A stretch of 64,000 nt of DNA from Tubulanus polymorphus (Eukaryota > Nemertea > Palaeonemertea > Tubulaniformes > Tubulanidae). Position 1 is the first letter of the stretch, and every line of letters starts with the position of its first letter. The DNA is taken from NCBI RefSeq assembly GCF_964204645.1, contig NC_134031.1:13616501-13680500 (forward strand), given 5' to 3'. Below are positions 50,601-61,319 of the stretch, one piece after another. The notes under the pieces are model-generated. The model did no database searches, was not told where the DNA came from, and was given only the letters and a program-made list of their open reading frames with translations. The translations under genes were made by a program, and so were the position numbers.

Positions 50601-53600
50601 TTGTGGTGAATAATTGAAACATTGTTTTCAGTCATTTTCAGCTGTTTCTAATGTTTTACGTGAACGGAGTGACAATTTGAAGTCACTATGAAACTGAAAA
50701 GAGTCGGCGCTATTTTTTCGTACTACTATTTTCGATCCATTTTACTAGCATTGGCATGACACGTCATAGACGTCAACCAATGCTAAAAATGGAGTCGATT
50801 TTGTGTGAAATTTTGATGAAACTGACTTTCACCACTTCCCTGGATCAACTATGACCTAACAGCATTCAACACTTTATTTTCATGAACATCAATGAAATAT
50901 TTCACCACCTTTCCCAACAGACCATTGACTTCTTACCACAACGATTCAGTAATTTAATTCCAAAAATATAGCTGCAAAGCAGCGATAGCGGGTTTTCTGC
51001 ACAGTCTTAGAATCCTGTTCAATGGTTAACACAGTTTTATAAGAGGAAGCTCGACAAACAGTCAATTTGACCTACATTAAACCATGGACAACTGGACCAG
51101 ATGGTCCTATTTGACTCTGGAAAATCCACTGTTAGGCGATAATTTCTCTTTATGATTTCGACAAAGCATTTGATAAGGTACAACATCAGCCATTACTAAA
51201 CAAGGCTATTAGGAAACAGTATCGATGATAGGTCGGCGAAATGGCTCAGCATTAACTCTGAATGAAAACTTGTAGCCGAAATCAACGTAGCGCCTCATCT
51301 TGGAATAAGTCGGTCTAACTAGTGGAGTCACGGAAGGTAGTATCCTAAGTCGTCTTCTGTTTAATGTCCTGACAAATGACATACACAGTAATACAAAATG
51401 TACCAGACCGAGTAAATTTCCAAAACGACCTTAACACGCTGTTCGACCAAAAATCTTAATGATCCAACAAGAAAATCTTGTTCGAATAAAAACAATTCTG
51501 TTTGATCGAACAATACGCTTTTTGTTTGAAGCAAAACTTTTCTACATTCTGAAAGCTTTGTTATTGTTGAAATGAAAAACTTTTTGTCCCGGCAAAAAAA
51601 TTTGGTTGAATGAAAACAATTCTGTTCGATTGAACGAAATACTTAATACTTTTGGTTCGGAGAAAAAACTTTTTACAATATACTTGTTCGAACGAAAAAC
51701 TTAATGTTCTGATAAGAAAATTCTGTTCAAATTAAAACGATTCTGTTCAATCGAACGATTGTTTCGAACGAAAAACCTTTCGTTTGGAAAAAAAAGTTTG
51801 TTCAACTTTGTTCTAATGATTTTTTCAAATTGGTTCAATCGAACAGAATATTATTGGTTGGAACGAAATCAATTTTGTTCCGACGAAAGAATTTTCAAGC
51901 GAAAGGTCTTTTGAACGAAAAAAAAGATATTTCTGGGGCTCCGCAGTAACTTAAAGCCAGACGTAGGTCGGCCTTTTGACGCGATGCGATTCTCGCATTG
52001 CGTCGCAAGTTTCAGTGCAAGTCGGTTGCGATACGATTGTCAGCGACTGTGTGCGACTATTTTCTGCCAGTCACAAGAGCGCATAGGTTGGTTGTGACAG
52101 ACGTGCGACTCCTTGTGACTGGCGTTGCTGAAAGTCGCAACCCGTCGCAAGGGAGCGTATGTCGATGAGTCGTTGCGACACAATTGTCGCTGGCGGTCGC
52201 AGTGATTGGCGTCGCAGTGAGTCACAAGCCGTCGCAAGGCCGACCTACACCCGGCTTAAGTCATTAGGAATTAATGAAACACCAGTTTCATTTATGATGA
52301 AAAAACTCAAATAAAAAGTCTGGCTTATAAAGCTGTCTGCTCAGACGAAATTTTCAAAAAAATCTTCATTTTTGGAAATAAAATTGATAATTGTGATTGA
52401 TCGTTGCAAGTCACAACCAGTTAATCACTAATCAACATGCATTTTAATAAATCTGATTCCTCCTTTACAGTGGACTTAGCTTTAACCTAGTAGAGGCTAC
52501 TAGCCTATGTAGGCCTATGTATATGCGTAGGCCTAACATCCGGACAGATTGGTCGTAGGCCTATTGAATAACAACCCTCCTAAATATCGTAAATTTTGTT
52601 TTGAAGTTCAATCCCATGAGTCCGTTAATAAACGCAACAATTATACTGTGTTTGTTTGAGACAGTAAAGCTCAGTACCGGTAGGCCTAAACCTAAAGGTC
52701 GCGTAAAACTCGATAAAAACTTCAAGCGACACAGCGAACGATCTCCTTTCCTCCACAGCCAACGCTTACTCCGAATGTCAAGTGCGAGTCCAGCATACGG
52801 ATAGGAGTGTGTTATATACTTGTATTTAGTAAATACCTTGTGCATTTGACAATGATCGGTATGTACTGTAGGAAATATAGAGAATTGATGGTATTGATAT
52901 AGAGGTTGAAGCCCGCGGCCGAATAAAGTAATATATTCTTTTATTTTGATACCTCGTCGACACAACAGCTTTTCTCCGCTATATCTCTTCGGCGTGTTTA
53001 GTTTAGGCCTACGACTCCCCGGTACACTGATGATTATCTTAATTATGTAAATTTGGTAAAGAAAAATAGGTATTGTTAAACTAATTGCTTGAAGCCCGCA
53101 GCCAAATCACTGGTAGTAATAAATTAATTTGTACTCGATTTGATTCTCATGATGAGGAGAAAGTCTCCGCTGATCCCCGGAACGACGATGTAGTGACACA
53201 TGTCCATTCATCGATGTTTACGGCTTGACAGTGCTTTTAAAATCTAATGTAGTTAATTTCCTGTATATTGGTAATATGATTTGAGGAAAATGGGCTATTG
53301 TTAAAATTAGTTTTTAACTAGGGGTCCAGGGACACCATGCCCACTTGGGAAGTGGTTTCAAATGCTCAACAATCTAACAATTTCAACATTCACCGCCCCC
53401 TGGTGACCATATACAAAAACCAATGATCTTGAAACTCACCACAATCATAGAACATGTCAGCAGCTACGATTTTGTAATTGATTGTGATAACAAAATATGC
53501 CTCGTTACCAATTTAATATGGAAATACTAAGTCATTCTACTATTCAAAGCCCCCTGGTGACCATATTCAAAACCCGATGACCTCGAAACTCACCACAATC

Positions 53601-56600
53601 ATAGAACATGTCATGAACTACAACTTTGCAATTGATCATGGTAACAAAATATGCCTAGGTACCAATATAATAAGGAAATACCAAGTTATTCTACTATTCA
53701 ACGCCCCCTGGTGACCATATAGAAAAACTTATGTCCTTAAAACTCACAACAATCATAGATGATGTCATGAGCTACAACTTTCCAATTGATTGTGGTTACA
53801 AAATATGCATAGGTACAAATTTAATAAAGAAATGCTAAGATATTGTATTATTCAACGCCCCCTGGTGGCCATATACGAAATCCAATAACCTTGAAACTCA
53901 CCACAATCATAGAACACGTTATGAGCTACAACTTTCTAATTGATTGTGGTAGCAAAATACGCTTAGGTATCAATATAATGTGGAAAAACTTTTTCCCACT
54001 TACGAATGAGTACTGGTGACACCAAGATGGCCGCCAATTGCGTCATAATTGGCTGATGAAAAATACCTGTCTCAGGTATAAAACATCCCTTTCCAAAGAA
54101 TATCCATCACAAATTGTAATGAGAAATGGCAAACCAGTAGGAAGCTACAGAACTCAGAATTCGGGCCAAAATTAACATTTTTGGGCACTAAAAAGGTCAT
54201 AGGAAGGCCATCTTGAGTCCGACCGACCCAATTTTTGTAATGTTGATGGGCCCTGGGGGGATTCACATATATCCGAAAGATCAAGGTAATTGATCAAAGC
54301 GTCAAATTTCCCTCAAAAAGTTCAAAAATGTGTAAAAAGTGCTGATTTTGGCGAACAACAATGACTGCCAGTCGGCCATCTTGATTCTGACAGGGCCAGT
54401 TTTTGGGCTGAAGATGTGTCTAGGGTAGATACATGTGTAACCCAAATATCAAGACGTTACCTTGAAGCGTCTTCAAAACTTCCCAAAATAACTGGATTCC
54501 GTCTACGGACGGACGAACGGATGGACGACGGACGAAAAGTGAACGCAATAGCCCGCTGGGACTAAAGTCCCAAGTGGGCTAAAAACCGCGGCTGAATGCG
54601 CAATCGTTGGGTAATAAATTTGTTAATTTATGCTTGAATTGATAATCGATGTGACAAGAAATGTGCGGTAGATTTCGGAGAGACGACTTAGAAAAAAAAA
54701 CATGTCGGCTCTTTGAATGGGGCTCAATTTTGGATGTTTACGGCCCGACAGTGCTTTTGTAACGTTGATTCTTCAAAATTCGCACGGAGTATCTGTAGAT
54801 CTGAATGATATCAGACGGATTGTATCGGCAACAGCGGTAATGTAAAAAAGCCTATGTACTTTTGACAAAAAAGTGTGGAAAAAAATAATAATAATGATAA
54901 TAATAATAAGAAACACGCGAATCTCAATAGGGTTTTCTGTGATGTAACAGAAAACCCTAATTATGACAAGCAGCCAGTCGGCTGATACAGTTCTGCTGCT
55001 ATACGATAAGATTTCAAGTGTTCAAATCCGGAAAACAGTTCTATAACTTTTTAGCCCTTGGCCCATAGTATCTACATACCGAGCTTTGTCAAGCTCGAAT
55101 AATGATTGTAGGACTAGTAGCGATTGAAAGATTTTACAAGCGCCATCTGTACAGCGCCTCTGAAGGTCAAATTGGGGAAATGGCTCTATAACTTTTTAAC
55201 GCTTGGCCCATATTAATTTCAAACCAAGTTTGGTCAAGATCAGAAAAGAACTGTAGCGCTAGTAGCAAATTAGCACTAGTAGCAATATCATAATTAACTC
55301 AGCAATGTCTTGTGTAGAAACATAGAATCCCGAGAACCTACTGAATGTGGTATCTATAAAATTCCCTGTAGTCAATGTGAAAAGGCTAACATCAGAGAGA
55401 TTGGTTGGTCAGTTTGTACACGAATAAAAGAACAAAGATGTGATGTTATTAATGCCAAATTGGAAAGTTCAGTGATTACACATACTTTTGGAACAGGTCA
55501 TACATTCAGTTACAGTCAAAGCAAGTTAAAATATCCATGCAATGACCTTAGAAAAAGACACAATATAGAATCAGTTATTATCATAGAAAATCCCAATACT
55601 GTGAATTCTAATACAGGTTTACTATTTGTCCTAATCGTATATCCTTGTGATTGATTCTCAGCTCCTGGTTCCCTTCTTTGGTAACCACCACATTTTTGCA
55701 TTACTGCAATTCATAATTGTATCATTTTAGTTTATCTGATGATGGGGTTTAGAAGTAACCCTGCAACTGCCAGATAATAAACGTTTGTATATATCTGCTG
55801 TGGCTTTTTATCTGTTTACTCTACACTGAGATTAATATCAGTTCACTATAGTTGAGTCACAAGTTCATGGTAGAACAGTTTTTGATAATGATGTTGATGG
55901 GAAAACCCTTCTAGAGGGATTTCCAAGTGATGTCCTTCTCAACTTAAACTTGCTCTTTCTTTCCAATTTTGGTTACAATTAGGTATGAATGCTGAATTAA
56001 TGTCTTTTTCTTTTGATGGCATACACAGTCAACTTTAAATTGTTAATCATTCATAATATAGGTATAAGTGGATCACACGTTCTGCTGGGTGTCCAGGGGT
56101 TGAATGCATGTGACTTCTATTTTGAAAATGTTCAGTTAAGTTAAGTAATTAAGAGGGAGCCCACTTTTGCTCACCCAAATGGCTTTTGTTGGGGTGCCAT
56201 ATGTCCTTCTGAAGGGCTTTCCCTGTGATTTCATGAAACAAGATCAAGCATCAGTTAGTAGAATCGGGAAAAATTCATTGATTACAATTTATGCTACCAA
56301 GAGCTAACAAAAAGTTACTCTCAGGACCATTCTACAGTTGATCCTAAAGATGTGTAAAATGTACGGATTTTGGTGAACAAAAATAGCCGCCAGTCAGCCA
56401 CCTTGATTCTGACCGGGCCAGTTCTTGGGCTGAAGGTGTGTCTAGGGTAAATACATGAAAAATCAAAATATCAAGACAATCCATTGAAGCATCTTCAAAA
56501 CATCCCAAATGATAGAATTCTGTCTATGGACAGACGAAGAAGAACACAATGTAGGCTAAAAAGAAGTGATAGAGAAATATTCTCTATGCATATTCTCTAA

Positions 56601-59585
56601 GACACTGAATATGCTAGTCACCAGTGAAAATCATAATAGAGTAAAATAAATGCTTTAGTTGATATATGAAGACAAGAGTACGTATTGATTCTTTTTCACT
56701 GATAATCAAGAGAATATGCATGCAAAATCCCTTTATCAATAGCTTTTCCGGTCAGCAAGACCTGAAATGTAAATTCTTTATTGTCGCAGGATCTTCAACA
56801 AAGTTTTGACCTTAAAATGTTATAAATTCAACATACTTGTCTCAGTTCAGCATCCGTGAGTTGTAACATTGTTTCTATCGTAATACGATGCCTGGCAAAA
56901 TGCGGTATATATTCTCCAGCATTAGACTGTTCCAGTATCTTCACTACCGATATTTCCAACATTTTTTCCTACAAATACCAGAGCCATATTATCTAGGAGT
57001 GGTGTAATGGTGAGCAGTCAAGCCAAGTTCTTATAAATGTGCTTCACATATGCACAGCACATATTTATGAGCAACTAGCAAGCAAATTATCTATCCATGT
57101 GGTTCCTTGAGTGCATGTTATCATCATCATTATCATCAGATTTCAGGCCATAGTTTGACTGCATCTTGCCCATCCTCTAAGGATGTTTTGATATATGTAG
57201 TAAAGTCGGGCCTTGATAATCTCATCAAATTTTTAATTATACTTACTACATCCATCAGAGCTTTCGGCTTCCTATCCATTAAACGCTGATACTGAATTAA
57301 CCAGTAATCCTTTTGATCATCTTGACGTTGACTTTCCATTTCATTCTATAAAACACAACACAATACAATTGTGCACAAATTTTAGAAAAATATTACAGGT
57401 ATACTACATTCTTCTCAACTTAAACTTGCTCTTTCTTTCCAATTTTGGTTACAATTAGGTATGAATGCTGAATTAATGTCTTTTCCTTTTGATGGCATAC
57501 ACAGTCAACTTTAAATTGTTAATCATTCATAATATAGGTATAAGTGGATCACACGTTCTGCTGGGTGTCCAGGGGTTCAATGCATGTGACTTCTATTTTG
57601 AAAATGTTCAGTTAAATTAAGTAATTCAGAGGGAGCCCACTTTTGCTCACCCAAATGGCTTTTGTTGGTGTGCCATATGACTGAAACAGCCCTTTTCAGG
57701 ATGGAAAGGCAATTGTAATATACATACAAGTCTATTTCTCAGTTCCTGTTCTCTTTTATCTCGTTCCCGCATCAATTGTAATAACAGCAAGGACAAGGCT
57801 TGTCGTTTATCTTCCAGAATGTTCTATAACATTAAGAACAACATGGCATTATAAAGAATTGCATTTTCATTCATATTGAGTTTGATTTAGCATATTTGCA
57901 CTCAGAAAACTGCCGGCACCAGGTGAGCCCCAGCAGAAGAAAGGATAGCAATTTTCATATTTACCTTTTCGTTTTGGAATTTTTGATCACGTTTTTCAAC
58001 CTCCAATAGAGTGAGCTGAGATAACTCTTGTTGAATGAGTTCAATCTGTTTGCTAACACGATGGTGTTTGGAGTCCTTCTGCAGCTGTAATGCTATAAAT
58101 GCATTACGTTGCATCTCTTCCTCGTCATGCAATGATTTCACCAGTTCACTTTTATCCACATCTCGGTTTAACAGCAACTCACTTAAAGCTCCATCTACCA
58201 TACATTCACTGTCAGAATAGAAATCACTCTCATTTATCCATAGAGGTTTTTAATACCCTAGCATTTGTTGTTTAAACGAACCAAAAAACGAGATGATAGA
58301 AATAAAACAATTATCAAATGAACATTCATTTGATCTGACGTTTTGAGTCTACACTAAGACTCACCTTCAGGAAAATATCGCTGAATTCAGTTTCGCTGAA
58401 GTGAATTTTAGTCAAGACTCAAAACATCAGGTAAAATTATCTCAAAAATATTTTACAGATCTATGCATGAAGACTAAGATGGCCGCCAATTACATAACAA
58501 TTTACTGAGCTAGTGTGGCAGAGTTTCATGCCGAGTTTAGCAATGCCATCAGGTACGAATCCCTGCCAAGGGAGGATGCAACTTACAGGCCAGGTTTACT
58601 TGCATGCCGATAGATATGGTAGATTGACTAAACCAATCTCTCAAAACATAGGTACACTTATTTCAACACACTTACTCATTTAATGCGCGTTTTGCAGCTT
58701 CGTTTGTGTTGTAAACGTAATTCAGGCGAATTCGTTCAAACATCTCACTTTCAGAAATAACTTTCTCCATTGCAGCTATTTGGACACACAAACAAACTGG
58801 TTATCATATTTTTAATTCTAGACTGATTTCCACAACTGTGAATCGCTGAGAAGCAAAATGCAAAACTAACCTATGACTTCTTGTTTTCGCAATAATGCTT
58901 CTTCTTCTTGTCGCACTTTGAACCATTCTTCTGCTTTTATGCGTTCTTTTTCCATTTTATCCATGGTTTCTTCCCGTTTGCGATGTTTTTCGTTCATTTC
59001 CAAAATATGCTGCGTTAAATTCGATGCATTCCTTTCGGCTAATATGAAATAAAGAGGAGAACACTCATGAAAGAACAAACATTCTACCACCTGCCTTGCA
59101 AGTGTCCTTCCTATTAGTCCTTATTATAACTGTGGTTTGACATACAACTCACCTTCATATAGTTTATCAATCATATCTTTACGGTTCAGTTCCTTTTGTA
59201 GTTGAAGAACATTTAAATCATTGTCCAACTTATCTTGACCCTACTCATATAAAGTATATAATCACACAGTAAATAATGAAATATATGATGAAAAATAAGG
59301 TTTGGGCTATTTGTATGCATGTGCAACATTCAAATGTAGGCCTACCTTTGATATTTCTGTGAGGATATTTTGTTTTTGAGATTTTGCAACAGCTGTCAGA
59401 TGGGCTTGCTGCCTCTGTTCATTTTCAATTTGTTTCTCCAGCAATAAAGTGTCAGCTTTCTTCTTTTGCTACAATTAACAATATTATGACAAAACGATAT
59501 AGGTAGAAGTATTAATATTTCAACAGTACATAGGCAATGTGTAGATGTATACCTTTGAAAACTGGTACTGCTCCATCAGTGCTTC
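35673..59585 (-). CDS. LRSAM1: LRSAM1-like E3 ubiquitin ligase, last 12 exons (481 codons)
   Basis: Minus-strand exons: 59553-59585, 59346-59468, 59153-59240, 58871-59038, 58676-58775, 57965-58208, 57728-57823, 57247-57345, 56837-56968, 37402-37521, 35967-36065, 35673-35816. All introns are GT..AG and phases agree, giving one open frame of 1446 nt. The first seven exons encode a coiled coil; YWLIQYQRLMDRKP is a signature shared with vertebrate LRSAM1; a SAM domain is split between 56837-56968 and 37402-37521 (HFARHRITIETMLQL; IGVHELGLRKTIL); PTAP lies in the next exon; and the C-terminus is a C3HC4 RING (CVICMENE, CGHVCCCAEC, CPLC). In vertebrates LRSAM1 ubiquitinates TSG101 through PTAP/PSAP motifs and acts in endosomal sorting and xenophagy. 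The N-terminal leucine-rich repeats are not in the window and should lie to the right. Confidence 0.92.
36520..36790 (+). repeat. Dispersed repeat, copy 1
   Basis: About 270 bp resembling 41240-41660 (shared CCATGAACGACTATTATATT-like and GGCACATCCTCATTCGATGA blocks). No protein recognised. Confidence 0.8.
36850..37015 (+). repeat. Possible SINE-like repeat
   Basis: Contains tgtcttgccctaagacac and a following ggttcaaaccac, as in widespread invertebrate SINEs with a B-box-like stretch. Only one copy here, so weak. Confidence 0.3.
38832..39749 (-). pseudogene. pogo/Tigger-type transposase, broken
   Basis: Minus strand. N-terminus MAPAKKRMRYDADFKLKVV with a helix-turn-helix (AAAHFGVNEKQVREWKKN) typical of CENP-B/pogo DNA binding. 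The DDE domain has GNMDATPVYFD (first Asp), VWNMFKSHL where the second Asp is expected but Asn is found, and GGLTSVLQPLDVSLNKLF (third Asp). A frameshift near 39330-39390 and one near 39053-39080 separate the parts. The C-terminus beyond 38832 is degraded. Confidence 0.85.
40191..40682 (+). CDS. GC-rich 163-codon ORF inside the pogo-like element, unknown
   Basis: Opposite in strand to the transposase, and its stop lies within the right inverted terminus. Base composition is far richer in G+C than the AT-rich surroundings. The N-terminal part (from an internal Met at 40263) is very basic, MERSKKKRPPAEKTSKGGGR. The C-terminal half, with QLHAAADVWMETVLKELTIH and CLSAQDVALTWARKNFG, has a helix-loop-helix spacing that recalls the H3-type histone fold, but this is a weak resemblance judged by eye. 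It could be a captured host fragment or a chance frame in GC-rich DNA. Confidence 0.35.
   Translation: MNLNEKVMIPALTLKKATSPKYLSMERSKKKRPPAEKTSKGGGRPERHQQPGMSPKNYYRALQVAHHLAQLSSGPKAIGRKKDHLKMFLRPAACTEAVTVQLHAAADVWMETVLKELTIHYAGTFVGLMSDPLPDCLSAQDVALTWARKNFGSRLSPGTAESA
40840..40900 (+). pseudogene. Tiny Penelope-like C-terminal remnant
   Basis: Encodes TVNSNTGFF, the same block that ends the GIY-YIG remnant at 55595-55620. Too short to say more. Confidence 0.3.
41240..41660 (+). repeat. Dispersed repeat, copy 2
   Basis: Direct-orientation relative of 36520-36790, with about 120 extra bases inserted after 41440. Confidence 0.8.
41803..42902 (+). repeat. Dispersed 1.1 kb non-autonomous element, copy 1
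   Basis: Matches 53318-54586. Internal 150-170 bp units with ccctggtgaccatatacaaa and aactcaccacaatcatagaa recur several times. Ends contain cacttgggaagt and its partner taccaagtgggct, imperfect inverted ends. No protein. Confidence 0.85.
43519..44923 (+). pseudogene. LINE ORF1, frameshifted
   Basis: Three N-terminal fragments (43519-44131) followed by 44118-44444 and 44441-44923. The last two overlap by one codon in different frames and contain a predicted coiled coil and a block RRTHLILYNIPECQDDDW with LARPIRVIMV downstream, typical of the nucleic-acid-binding ORF1 of CR1-group LINEs. Confidence 0.75.
45186..48851 (+). pseudogene. LINE ORF2: endonuclease and reverse transcriptase, broken
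   Basis: Apurinic-type endonuclease blocks: IIGVCEVKPKN (about 45195), VLFFGDFNYGEIDW (about 45528-45570) and GRSDHNLISFEYE (about 45763-45800). Reverse transcriptase: NKSAGPDNIHPP (about 47381), CIYLDFEKAFNTVP (motif A, about 47746-47788), GVPQGSVLGPMLFVIYIDDL (about 47929-47988) and KLFADDTKLYK (catalytic F-A-D-D, about 48010-48042). A frameshift near 48345 precedes a C-terminal YYWNSLP-type block that is normal for CR1. Breaks: 45378, an insertion at 46370-47372, and 47570-47610. Confidence 0.88.
46370..47372. other. About 1 kb insertion within LINE ORF2
   Basis: Coding similarity stops at 46369 and resumes at about 47373. I see no gene or clear ends in between; the last stretch may still be diverged LINE sequence. 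Confidence 0.5.
48966..49785. other. Intronic sequence without gene
   Basis: Includes gaggcccatgggccttgaag at about 49170, a stretch resembling the ends of abundant molluscan repeats, and, from about 49590, the probable body of the adjoining SINE. Confidence 0.4.
49786..49874 (-). repeat. tRNA-derived SINE head
   Basis: On the minus strand it has TAGCTCAGTGAG (A box, at 49849-49860) and GGTTCGAGTCC (49795-49805), a perfect B box, with about 45 bp between them, as in a tRNA gene. It lacks a foldable anticodon arm and so looks like a SINE promoter, not a working tRNA. The body would run leftwards. Confidence 0.7.
49900..51130. other. Intronic sequence without recognised content
   Basis: I see no gene, long repeat or RNA here. 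Confidence 0.5.
51140..51400 (+). pseudogene. Degenerate LINE reverse transcriptase fragment
   Basis: Broken frames with YDFDKAFDKVQHQPLLNKA (motif A region, about 51151-51207) and TSGVTEGSILSRLLFNVLTN (the SGVPQGSVLGPLLF block, about 51320-51378). A second, older CR1-group copy. Confidence 0.65.
51430..51925 (+). repeat. Diverged simple-repeat tract
   Basis: Many imperfect copies of motifs such as ttctgttcgaacgaaaaact. No fixed period can be read by eye. Confidence 0.6.
51964..52247. mobile_element. MITE, 284 bp
   Basis: Inverted ends TAGGTCGGCCTT and AAGGCCGACCTA. GC-rich interior full of gtcgca. Related pieces lie at 37690-37843 (cut by the pogo-like element) and 41098-41239. Confidence 0.8.
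52260..53310. other. Intronic sequence without gene
   Basis: No gene or repeat recognised between the MITE and the 1.3 kb element. Confidence 0.5.
53318..54586 (+). repeat. Dispersed 1.3 kb non-autonomous element, copy 2
   Basis: Second copy of 41803-42902, with clearer ends (gcccacttgggaagtgg and gtcccaagtgggct). It holds more internal units than copy 1, plus a short run of ggacgga-type repeats near its right end. A diverged third fragment lies at about 56330-56570. Confidence 0.85.
54600..55290. other. Intronic sequence; short TAA microsatellite
   Basis: A (TAA)n-type run lies at about 54885-54910. Two similar blocks (ctataactttttagcccttg and ctataactttttaacgcttg, about 55041 and 55185) suggest an old tandem duplication. 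No gene. Confidence 0.5.
55310..55654 (+). pseudogene. Penelope-like element: GIY-YIG endonuclease remnant
   Basis: An open frame of 114 codons with CGIYKIPCSQCEKANI (GIY motif and Cys pair), then a diverged second motif (REIGW in place of Y-I-G-E-T-G), TRIKEQ, ITHTFGTGHTF and the terminal NPNTVNSNTGL block of Penelope-like elements. The reverse transcriptase part is missing. A decayed CTGATGA motif follows at 55736. Confidence 0.75.
55931..56203 (+). repeat. Dispersed repeat, copy 1
   Basis: Nearly identical to 57409-57680 (from ttctcaacttaaacttgctc to tggcttttgttgg). Function unknown. Confidence 0.9.
57409..57680 (+). repeat. Dispersed repeat, copy 2
   Basis: Direct copy of 55931-56203, in the 382 bp intron between two LRSAM1-like exons (57345 and 57728). 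Confidence 0.9.
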
Positions 59586-61300
59586 CTGAAATGTAATTAC
59601 CAAATTATTATTTTTCTTATTACAATTACACCAATGGCAGGATTCATAAATAGTCCATGCAAATGAAGAGAAATGTCCTGTACTCATTGCACACAAATAC
59701 AGCAATGGCAGGATAATAAATAGTCGGTACAAATGAATATAAATGTCCTGTACTCATTGCTTTTTGTATAGGTAGACAGTTTGTTTGATTTGCAATAAAA
59801 GGTGGTGGCTTCAAACCAGGATCGGATCCAGCAATACACACAGTCTTTTTGGTTTTCAAAAATCTGTATTTCTAACAGTAAAATTTGTATTACCTAAGAT
59901 ATTACCTGTATGACAAAATTAAACATGTGATTGTGGTTAATGACTAGAATGATTAAGCACTAGGAGGAGGGCAACCAAGTTCGGACCTCGAAAAAATTTA
60001 AGTTAACCTACCTAGAACCCAGAAATTTCTCATGAAACATGAGTTGAACCGGTGAGACTGAACCTGACAGCGCCCCCAGTCAACACCCTCCTCCATTCTA
60101 TTGTTTGAAACGAGGAGACTCCATATATCAAACTTTGCTGCCCTTGATGAAAATATCAGCATTAAGCTTGCCATATTACACGACCGTCCAAGATTTTTTT
60201 TTAAACTGAGGACTTCACCAAACGAATGAGTCAACCCGGTATGCACTCCATCTAATTGAGGAGCTAATTACAAGAGCTAGCCTAGCTGCTCTAGATAAGA
60301 TAAATCAACTCAGAAACAAAAGGAAAACCCTTAATTTATTCAGGGCCCAGTCGACATTTGTCAGGTTTGACAGTGCCCTGTCGACAAAAATCGACATTTC
60401 TAATGGCAGTTTTATTTTTAGTTTTTCGTATAGAATTCTGCAGAGAAACCTGCCGCAGATGGCTTGATTGAATGTCTGCGCCCATTAGTATGTTTTTATG
60501 CTGCCTTTTTGTGGTGTTGCAAATAAAAATATTTGAGTTTTTTGCACTTGAAAGTAGTGGGTACCTATCTGGAGGTCATGTGATCTAACTATAAGCTCAT
60601 TTTCTAAACATAATTACCGATATGATTTTTACTTCTGACAGTAGACATAAAATATTCTATTGTCAGCTGTTAGGTGAGACTAGATACCCGATTTGTTCGT
60701 TCTCAATACCTGAAATTTAGGGCGTTATCAAATAAATAGGTCACCAACTATAAACTATGCAAATTAGTTCATTTCCACAAGATAGAGGTCACTTTCAGTA
60801 AGAAAAATCGCCAAAATTTTGTAGTGTCATACCTTACAGACTTTTAAATTACCATAAAGCTATATCTCCTGGAGTTTTCACTTCATGGAGCTCCAATGGT
60901 ACTACTGATTTTCCTACTTATTAGTTAACAATGACCGGCAATCTGAGGGTTTTCTCAAATCACACAAGGGCACTGAAAGAGTTAAAAGGACAAACTGATC
61001 TCCTTCGGCCAAATTGAAAAAAACCGCTTCACAATTTAGCTAACGACCAGTTTCAAGATTCAGTTAAAATCTCCTGGGCGTAGAAAAAGGATAAGAGACT
61101 CCAGGGATAATACAACCCCCGAGCAGAGGCCCGTCATTTATGACTCGATGAGCCACCACTGATCCCGTTGCGAGCGTACCGATCTGACCAGACGGATCCC
61201 CAAAATAAAAAGAGGCAAAAGGAGGTCGCCATTCTTCTTACTTGATGTGGCGACACTTTAGGAGGCACAAAGCCCTCTAGAGCTAAGGGCTCCTTTATCA
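59586..61300. other. Intron of the LRSAM1-like gene, no exon recognised
   Basis: A local duplication is present at about 59630-59760 (aaatgtcctgtactcattgc twice). I find no further exon of the gene. Confidence 0.5.
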
Positions 61301-61319
61301 ATCCTTAAACCCACCCAGC

